Part shown: positions 1 through 5,800 of the stretch, in pieces
Position numbering within the stretch: position 1 is the stretch's first letter
Layout of the letters: every line of letters starts with the position of its first letter
Source: Accumulibacter sp.
Lineage (GTDB): Bacteria > Pseudomonadota > Gammaproteobacteria > Burkholderiales > Rhodocyclaceae
Assembly: GCA_031284185.1 (NCBI GenBank)
Contig: JAITAJ010000155.1
Span: 1-5,948, forward strand
Reading direction: 5' to 3'
DNA length: 5,948 bases
The notes under the pieces: generated by a model
Database searches by the model: none
What the model saw: the letters and a program-made list of their open reading frames with translations, nothing else
Told to the model about the DNA's origin: nothing
Program-made: the position numbers and the translations under genes

Positions 1-57
1 CCCGGTGGTTTCCTCGCCGAATCTCGACGCCGCGGGGGGAAGAACGCTGGCCTAGAT
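1..57. other. Unassigned left edge, possible 3' end of a convergent plus-strand gene
   Basis: No supported gene. One plus-strand frame from position 2 reads 17 codons (PVVSSPNLDAAGGRTLA) and stops with TAG at 53-55, just before the repeats start at 58. This could be the C-terminus of a gene converging on tssC, but a fragment this short cannot be told from chance. With the repeats it makes up the 399-bp stretch that lacks a gene. Confidence 0.2.
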
Positions 58-113
58 CAGAGGACAGAAGGCAGAGGACAGAAATCAGAGGACAGAAGAC
101 AGAGGACAGAAGA
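58..113 (+). repeat. Four tandem 14-bp repeats, left arm of composite repeat
   Basis: Four head-to-tail copies of CAGAGGACAGAAGA start at 58, 72, 86 and 100. The first ends in GG and the second in AT; the last two are identical. A partial fifth copy (CAGAG) follows at 114. The block is purine-rich on this strand, and its complement recurs in the 88-bp units and in the right arm at 370-415, so this block can pair with them. It has no coding potential that I would support. Confidence 0.9.
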
Positions 114-149
114 CAGAGAAACCAGGCGCTCGGTTTTTCCCCTCCCACC

Positions 150-164
150 CGGCGCGAAGCGCCG
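150..164. repeat. GC hairpin in repeat unit 1
   Basis: CGGCGC, loop GAA, GCGCCG: a perfect 6-bp stem with a three-base loop. It is not followed by a T run on either strand, so it does not look like a classical intrinsic terminator. Confidence 0.7.
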
Positions 165-237
165 CAAGCTCATCTGTCATCTGTCTTCTCAAACCTCTGT
201 CCTCTGACTCCGGGCGCTCGGTTTTTCCCCTCCCACC

Positions 238-252
238 CGGCGCGAAGCGCCG
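238..252. repeat. GC hairpin in repeat unit 2
   Basis: Identical 6-bp stem and GAA loop to the hairpin in unit 1, exactly 88 bp further on. Confidence 0.7.
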
Positions 253-324
253 CAAACTCATCTGTCATCTGTCTTCTCAAACCTCTGTCCTCTGACCCCG
301 GGCGCTCGGTTTTCCCCTCTCACC

Positions 325-339
325 CGGCGCGAAGCGCCG
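325..339. repeat. GC hairpin in repeat unit 3
   Basis: Identical stem and loop to units 1 and 2, displaced by 87 bp because unit 3 lacks one T. It is the closest hairpin downstream of the tssC stop, about 60 nt past it, and might slow RNA decay from the 3' end, but no T tract follows. Confidence 0.7.
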
Positions 340-369
340 CAAGCTCATCTGTCATCTGTCTTCTCAAGT

Positions 370-415
370 TTCTGTCTTCTGAATTCTGTCTTCTGAAATC
401 TATCTTCTGTCCTCC
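370..415 (-). repeat. 14-bp repeats in inverted orientation, right arm, overlapping the tssC 3' end
   Basis: On the plus strand TTCTGTCTTCTGAA occurs twice in tandem (370-383 and 384-397), followed by a diverged copy ATCTATCTTCTGTC (398-411) and CTC. On the minus strand this is the same purine-rich motif as the left arm; GAGGACAGAAGA is shared exactly with 88-99. The tssC stop TAG (400-402) lies inside it. Confidence 0.85.
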
Positions 416-1815
416 GGCTCCCGATCCAGTTTTCCGGTGAGCGACAGGGTGAAATTTGCGCCCATGAATTTGAAATGCGGCCGGGCCTTGATGGTGACGA
501 TGAACCAGGACGGGTTGTCGGGCCGTTCCGTGATGGAGAGTCTCGCGCTGCGCAGCGGCCGGCGGCTGCGGGTGATGGGGTCGGGATTGTCCATTTCCGA
601 GACGTACTGATTGAGCCATCTGTTGAGCTCGGCTTCGATCGTCTGCCGCGTCCGCCAGGTGCCCAGGTTCTCGCGTTGCAGTACCTTGATGTAGTGCGCC
701 AGCCGGTTCATGATCATCATGTAGGGAAGCTGCACGCCCAGCTTGCGGCTCAGGGCGGCTTCCCGGTCTTCGGATTCGTAGACGTGGGCCGCCTGGCAGG
801 AAGAGGCGGAGAAAAACACCGCGTTGCCTTCGCCCTTGCGCATGGCGAGGCCGACGAAGCCTTCCTCGGCAAGCTCGAATTCGCGCTGCTCGGAAAGCAA
901 CACCTCCGTGGGAATCTTTTCTTCCCGCAGCGCCATGTCGGACGGGCGGGTGGCGTAGAGCGGGAGGTTTTCCACCACGCCGCCGCCCTCCGGCCCGACG
1001 ATGTTCACGCACCAGCGGTAGCGGGCGAAACTGTCCGCCATGCGCTCGGCCAGCGCGAAGGCGGTGTTGCCCCAGCACAGCGCTTCCGAATCCTCCGTGT
1101 CCTCGGTGAAGGAAAAGCGGCTCGCCGCGGACGTGGCGGGGTCGTAGGGCAGACGGAAGAGGAAGCGCGGCAGCGTGAGCGCCACGTAGCGCGCGTCCTC
1201 GGAGGCGCGAAAGCCGCGCCATTGCGCGTAGACCGGGGTTTCAAAGAGGGCGCGCAGGTCGCGGATGCCGGGGAAGTCCGCCCAGCGGGAGAGGCCGAAG
1301 AATCTCTGATGGACGCCCGCGATGAACGGCGCGTGCGCCAAGGCGGCCACCGCCGCCGCGTGGGAAAGCAGACGGATGTCGGGAGGGCTTGCGTCGAATT
1401 CGTAATTGGCGACGACCACGCCGATCGGATGCCCGCCGAATTGCCCGTATTCGGACGTATACACGTGGCGGTAGAAGCCGGAAAAGGTGATGTCGGGCGT
1501 GTCGTCGAAATCGGCGAGCAGATCGGCCTTGGAAACGCTCAGGATGGAAAGGAGGATGTTCTGGCGGAAATCGATGCGGTCGACCAGGAATTCCAGCGAG
1601 CGCCAGGAACTTTCCAGCTTGCGGAATTCCGGGTGGTGCATGACGGCGGAAAGCTGCGCGGAAATCTTTTCGTCCAGAAACGCGATCATGGCGTCGGCGG
1701 CCGCCACCACCGCCCTCGCGCCCGGACGGAACGACGGCCCGGCCATGAGCGCGAGCAGACGATCCAGCGTCGCCTTGCCCGGAGGCGTTTCTTCCCTTGT
1801 CTCAGAGTCTGACAT
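400..1815 (-). CDS. tssC: T6SS contractile sheath large subunit TssC (VipB/ImpC/EvpB)
   Basis: TssC pairs with TssB to build the cytoplasmic contractile sheath that drives the Hcp tube and spike out of the cell. The 471-residue protein carries the family's landmarks in order: HHPEFRKLESSWRSLEFLVDR (60-80), the EYGQFGG stretch (122-128), AHAPFIAG (160-167), WRGFRASEDARYVALTLPRF (199-218), RYRWCVNIVGPEGGG (265-279), REFELAEEGF (311-320), RLAHYIKVLQREN (371-383), SRRPLRSA (417-424), and RPHFKFMGANFTLSLTGKLD (445-464). The region before residue 35 is somewhat shorter than in many TssC proteins. AGGG lies 8 nt upstream of the ATG, inside tssE, and the genes overlap by 14 nt. The last codons after GKLDR and the TAG stop fall in the repeat described separately. 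tssB, the usual neighbour, is absent here, so this could be the only TssC or a second paralogue of the ImpD kind. Confidence 0.96.
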   Translation of the reverse strand: MSDSETREETPPGKATLDRLLALMAGPSFRPGARAVVAAADAMIAFLDEKISAQLSAVMHHPEFRKLESSWRSLEFLVDRIDFRQNILLSILSVSKADLLADFDDTPDITFSGFYRHVYTSEYGQFGGHPIGVVVANYEFDASPPDIRLLSHAAAVAALAHAPFIAGVHQRFFGLSRWADFPGIRDLRALFETPVYAQWRGFRASEDARYVALTLPRFLFRLPYDPATSAASRFSFTEDTEDSEALCWGNTAFALAERMADSFARYRWCVNIVGPEGGGVVENLPLYATRPSDMALREEKIPTEVLLSEQREFELAEEGFVGLAMRKGEGNAVFFSASSCQAAHVYESEDREAALSRKLGVQLPYMMIMNRLAHYIKVLQRENLGTWRTRQTIEAELNRWLNQYVSEMDNPDPITRSRRPLRSARLSITERPDNPSWFIVTIKARPHFKFMGANFTLSLTGKLDREPEDRR

Positions 1816-2227
1816 CGATCTTGCCCTGTTGCGTGACGTCGGAATACAGGCGCACCGGGACGCTGCGGCCGCCTTCTCCCTTCAGGCGCCCGGAGATGGA
1901 AAAGGAAAGCGCCATCCGCGTCTCTTCGAGCGGTAGAAAAGTGACCTGGACATCGGCGAGCCGGGGTTCGTTGCGGCCGATGAATTCGACGATCCGGTTG
2001 CGCAGCAGCGGTTCGTCGTCGACGGAGAACCCCGCTCCGGCATGGGTGAAGTCCGGCATTCCGAATTCCGGGTCCTGCAAGGTGCTGCCTTCGCGCGAGT
2101 TCAGGAGCCGGGCGACGTAATCGCAGATCGAGCGGAGCAGGGCCTCTTCCGATTGCAGGGTTTCACGGGCATGTTCCGGGTCCCGGTTCATGAGACTCAT
2201 CCGCTCGAAGAGACGCAACCGGGCCAC
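1802..2227 (-). CDS. tssE: T6SS baseplate protein TssE (gp25-like)
   Basis: TssE is the T6SS counterpart of phage T4 gp25, a baseplate wedge protein that seeds sheath polymerisation on the cytoplasmic side of the membrane complex. At 141 residues it has the usual length. Family marks are the N-terminal LFERM stretch (residues 6-10), typical of TssE; ARLLNSREGS at 39-48 followed by DPEFGMPD at 52-59; and NEPRL at 86-90, which carries the conserved E-P-R motif of gp25 proteins. The start is GTG at 2227, chosen because it keeps the conserved LFERM segment and has AAAGG 7 nt upstream; the later ATGs would cut into that segment. It begins 3 nt after the stop of the AMIN-like gene, and its TGA end overlaps the start of tssC by 14 nt, which implies coupled translation. 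Nothing looks broken. Confidence 0.95.
   Translation of the reverse strand: MARLRLFERMSLMNRDPEHARETLQSEEALLRSICDYVARLLNSREGSTLQDPEFGMPDFTHAGAGFSVDDEPLLRNRIVEFIGRNEPRLADVQVTFLPLEETRMALSFSISGRLKGEGGRSVPVRLYSDVTQQGKIDVRL
1824..1827 (-). promoter_or_regulatory. Weak ribosome binding site of tssC
   Basis: AGGG on the minus strand lies 8 nt before the tssC ATG and within the tssE coding region. It is weak, so re-initiation by ribosomes finishing tssE, whose stop is 14 nt into tssC, probably contributes. Confidence 0.4.
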
Positions 2228-2230
2228 GGA

Positions 2231-2875
2231 TCAGCCTTTCGGGGAAAAGAGAAGGCGGATGTATCCGGCGGAGAAGAAGGCGCGGGCGGCGAGGGGCGGC
2301 GCACCGCTTTCCTGTTCGCAGGCGATGACCGAGACACGCACGTAGCCCAGATGCGGGTAGACCTGCGCCCGGCAGATCACGCTTTTTTCGATGTGCGCGT
2401 CCGTTTGCCGGGAGAATTTCCACGCGCCATGCAAGTCCACGGAAATGGCGTCGAGCCGGGTGTCGATCCCCACGTCGCGCGGGGCGAAATGCGTCTCTCC
2501 GCCCAGTGTTCCCTGATAGGGCAGGAGGACTTCCAGGCTTTTGTCCGGCAGGACGGTGAATCGTGGCGCGCCGATGCGGCCTTCGCCCGAGAGCCGGGTG
2601 TTTTGCATCGGCGTCCAGCCGGTTTCCGTTTCCATCGGTTCGGGCGGCGCCTCGACGGGTTCGGGCGGCGCCTTCGCCGGTTCGACCGGTTTGCGCGGCG
2701 CTTCCGTCCTCAGGACCGGAGTCGCGGGCGGCGTGGATGGCGCGAAGAAGATCCGCGCCACGAGGTTTCCGGCCCAATGGTTTTCCATGCGGTCGTTCAG
2801 AAAGATCAGCAGCAGACCCGCCGCGGCGAACCAGGACAGCAGCATCAAACGGAAAATCACGCGCAAGGACAGCAT
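2231..2875 (-). CDS. Membrane-anchored protein with proline-rich linker and AMIN-like periplasmic domain, T6SS-associated
   Basis: A 214-residue protein that is not a standard T6SS core component. One hydrophobic helix spans about residues 7-26 after a short basic start and has no lipobox cysteine, so it looks like an uncleaved inner-membrane anchor with the rest in the periplasm. Residues 46-80 are rich in Pro, Glu and Ala, with a seven-residue repeat (PEPVEAP then PEPMETE). The C-terminal domain, about 100-214, alternates short beta segments: RFTVLP, SLEVLLPY, LDAISVDLHGAW, GYVRVSVIA, YIRLLFSP. The VDLHGAW stretch resembles the V-D-L-x-G core of AMIN domains, which localise envelope proteins and are thought to contact peptidoglycan or other envelope glycans; this is by eye and uncertain. 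The ATG lies 2 nt after the tssM stop with a GAGGG ribosome site, and tssE starts 3 nt after its end. I infer an envelope-anchoring accessory of the membrane complex. It is not a TssJ-type lipoprotein. Confidence 0.75.
   Translation of the reverse strand: MLSLRVIFRLMLLSWFAAAGLLLIFLNDRMENHWAGNLVARIFFAPSTPPATPVLRTEAPRKPVEPAKAPPEPVEAPPEPMETETGWTPMQNTRLSGEGRIGAPRFTVLPDKSLEVLLPYQGTLGGETHFAPRDVGIDTRLDAISVDLHGAWKFSRQTDAHIEKSVICRAQVYPHLGYVRVSVIACEQESGAPPLAARAFFSAGYIRLLFSPKG
2235..2239 (-). promoter_or_regulatory. Ribosome binding site deciding the GTG start of tssE
   Basis: The minus strand reads AAAGG in the final codons of the AMIN-like gene, 7 nt before the GTG at 2227. It supports this GTG rather than the in-frame ATGs at residues 10 and 13 as the start of tssE. 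Confidence 0.5.
2637..2673 (-). repeat. In-frame 21-bp repeat encoding the proline-rich linker
   Basis: GGTTCGGGCGGCGCCT occurs at 2637-2652 and again at 2658-2673, a 21-bp (7-codon) period inside the AMIN-like gene. It encodes the PPEP repeats of the linker; a weaker third copy lies just to the right. The number of copies could vary between strains without shifting the frame. Confidence 0.8.
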
Positions 2876-2877
2876 GA

Positions 2878-5800
2878 CTATTCCCTCGCATAAGTGATGC
2901 GTTCCGGCACGACCGGGGCATCGGCGTTTTCATCCCACAGGAGCTGCGCCGCGCCGTCGGGCAGGAGGGGAAGGCGCAGACTCTTGACGTTGGCTTTTTC
3001 CAGAAAGGCCGTCGATTGCGGAAAATCCTGCGGCGTGAAGTCCTTTTCGCCGTACAGGAAATCCTGGACGAACGCCAGGAAATCCGGCCAATGCTGCTCC
3101 AGCGTGAAAGCGGGGAAGTCGATTTTCAGCGTGACCTTGCCGCATCGGGCCTTGTTGAAGACGAAGTATTCGTCATGCGGATAGTTGCGGTTGATCAGTT
3201 GCCAGTTTTTTTCCTGACAGGCGAGGCTCACGGTATAACCGTTCGGCCTCGATCTGGCGTCGACATTGACCAGCAGCGGCGCGGCGCGCATCCGCACCGA
3301 ATGTTCCGCTTCCGGCGCCGGATGGGAACGCGCCGCCCATTCTTCGCTCACGCCGATGAAATGGAGAAAATCATCGGTGAAGGGGAAGGCGCGCCCATCC
3401 CAGACCGCGGCCACCGTGCCATCGACGCGCCGCTCCAGGAAAGCCTGGAGGGCCGTTTGCACGAAGGTCGACACGATGCCTTCCTTGCCGTACATTTTTT
3501 CCGTGTCCGTGCTGCTGAAGCGCTTGATGGGGTTGGAGAGCACCTTGCTTTCCCAGTCCCGCTGCACGGCAAGCGCCGCTTCGAGCACGATCCCGTTGCC
3601 GGCGAAATCGAGCAGACTGGCGAATATCTGCGTCTGCGGTATTTCCTCTCCCGCCGGCCCTTTCCGGGAAAAGCGGCCCAGCGCGGTTGCCAGGCGCTGC
3701 TTGGCTTCGCGGTAGGGATGCTGCTGGATGCCTTCTTGTTCCTTGCCGCTGAAGTTGGCGCGCGCGAGCGCCAGGGAGAGATCACGATTGCCCAGGTCGC
3801 GCAGGACTTCACGGACCGAATTCAGATAGAGCGTCATTGCCATGATGCCGTCGTATATCTCGCGCATGCGCTCGCGGTTGTCGGCTTCGTTCCACAGTGC
3901 CCTGAGCGCGTCCGGCATCCGGGTGCCGGCCATCAGGAGCGTGTGCCAGGCGGCGGGGTTGGCTTCGCCATGTCCTTCGATCGCAACGGCGTACATGACC
4001 TCGAAAATCGCCGCGTCCGCGAACCAGGCGGGAGACGGGTCGGCGTCCCTGAGCGGCGCCAGTTCCCGGTTCATGCGCTCCAGCAATCTGAGGTGCGGGG
4101 TATCGCGCAGATTCTCGATCGCGTAGAAGGGTTCATAGGTGGATTCATTCGGCACGTTGCGGGAGGCTTCGCTGAATCTATGCGCGAAGGCGCGCCAGTA
4201 TTCGGCGTATTGTTTGAGATAGGCATCGAACATGCGGCGAATCCGGGTATTCGTCACCGCTTCGTGATTCCGCGAAAGGTGGTTCATGCGCGACAGTGCC
4301 CGCGCCCCGTCTTTCGGAGGATTTTCCGGCTCGACCCGGAAGCTGTTGAAAAACCGGGAATTCACCTCGTAACTTGCCGCCGTGTAATAGGCGGGAATGC
4401 AGAAGTCCTCTTCGCCCTGTTCGGCGAGATACGGCCAGTATTGCGACAGACAGACCTGCTGGTCCGTGTTGGCTCTGTTGTAATATTCGGCCACCGCTTC
4501 GGAAAACACCGGGAAATGATCGTTGATGAACCGGGTGATGAGGCCGTTCAGTTCATTGGAGAGCAACTTCAACTGATCGGGGTTGTCCGTCCAGTTCAAT
4601 CCGGCGCGAATCAGTTCGCTGCCGACGGTGTTCCACCCATCGTTTTCGGTGAGGGGGAAGAATATGGCGGGGCCGGTGGTCTCCCCTTTCTGGAGGCGTT
4701 CGCGCACCGCGCCGGCAAGCCAGCTCAACTGCGTGAGCGCCGCGTGCTGAGACTCGGTATAGCCGTCGGTCTTCGTGGCGTCGAGAATCTCACGCAGTTT
4801 ACCGACCAGGGGCGGCAGCACTTCTCCGTAGAAGCGGCGGGAAAAGTCGCGCTTTTCCTCCTGCGCGACCCACGTCAGCGCGTTCAGCCCGAAGGAAGGC
4901 GGCAGCCAGCGTTTCCGCGCGTCTTCCAACTGGAGGATGTAACGCATCTGGGTCTGCATGGCCCCGAGCTTCGGGGAGGCCGGCGCGGGACTCAGATCGG
5001 ACGGCGCGGTGGTCAGCGCGTGCTTCTGGTAGAGGGTATCCGCCGCGAGCAGGCCGCAGACCGCGAGCAGAAACAGAAACCAGGCGCTCATGCCGGCCAG
5101 CCAGCCGGAGGAATAGGCGGCAAAACGCCCTTTCAGGGCGCGGGGCGGCGCGCCGCTGGCGGGCAGCGTCTGGGCGAAGAAGCGGGTCAGCACCGTATGC
5201 GGCAGGTTTCTTTCCGGCTTTTTGGACTTTTGCCCGTTTTCACGCGAGGCGTCCGCGGACAGGGATGACAGGGATGGCAAGGATTCCAGATTGGCCCTGG
5301 CCGCGGCGATTTTTCCGGTCGGGCAGAAAAAGATGCCGGAGAGCCGCAAGGGGTCATGACGCGGCGCTTCCTGCATGAGGCTGGAAAGGAGCTGATCCAG
5401 CTTGTCGCCCGTTTCTTCCAGATGCCCGAAACAGGCCAGTTCGTCGCCGGTCGTCGGGCGGTTCCCGACCAGATCGTCATAGAACAGCTCGCGCAGCGCC
5501 GTCGTTGCGGCTTTTGCCGCCTCCCGTCCCGGGCACTCGCCTGCCGCGTCGTCGGAAAAGAAGGTTCCGTTCCAGTTTTCCGCGCCGGGGCGGGCGAAAA
5601 GCAGCGATCCTCCCGGTAATCGATCCACGTCTTCCACCAGCACGTAAAGCGGCAGGTTGCGGTTGAGCGCCGCCATCAACTCGTAGAGGCGGGTGCGCAG
5701 AAGATAGCCGCGCTCGTGCAGGCTCTGGTCGTCCGTCTTCGATTCATCGAGGGAAAGCAGGAGTATCAACCCGCGCAGCGCGCCCTTCTTCACGTCGCGC

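Larger units (their letters stand above)
125..367 (+). repeat. Three tandem 88-bp units, the third incomplete
   Basis: Units begin at 125, 213 and 301 with GGCGCTCGG. Units 1 and 2 are both 88 bp and differ at only two positions (168/256 and 209/297). Unit 3 lacks one T in the T run, has one further substitution, and departs from the pattern after 367. Each unit has, in order, a pyrimidine-rich stretch, a short GC hairpin, and CTGTC/TCTGTC-rich sequence complementary to the left-arm 14-bp repeats. Near identity suggests recent duplication. There are no variable spacers, so it is not a CRISPR array. Confidence 0.92.

Noticed and set aside
150..339. Rho-independent terminators formed by the GC hairpins
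   Set aside because: The hairpins lack a following T tract on either strand; the T run in each unit lies on the wrong side for plus-strand transcripts and becomes an A run on the minus strand.
125..367. CRISPR array
   Set aside because: The 88-bp units are near-identical along their whole length with no unique spacers between short repeats, and no cas gene is present.
320..1222. A 300-codon minus-strand frame overlapping tssC in another phase
   Set aside because: Arg- and Gly-rich translation typical of an out-of-frame shadow; the tssC frame is uninterrupted, so there is no sign of a frameshift.
475..1812. A 445-codon open frame on the plus strand, antisense to tssC
   Set aside because: The minus frame matches TssC along its whole length; the antisense product is low-complexity and has no recognisable motif.
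2231..2875. TssJ lipoprotein
   Set aside because: There is no lipobox cysteine after the hydrophobic segment, and the protein has a long Pro-rich linker unlike TssJ.
2163..2933. A 256-codon minus-strand frame overlapping the AMIN-like gene and the start of tssE
   Set aside because: It overlaps two better-supported genes with ribosome sites and tight junctions, and its translation is Arg-rich with no domain signal.
3016..5268. A 750-codon open frame on the plus strand, antisense to tssM
   Set aside because: It lies wholly opposite a strongly supported TssM frame, shows no recognisable domain, and is expected from high-G+C codon use that leaves few stops on the other strand.
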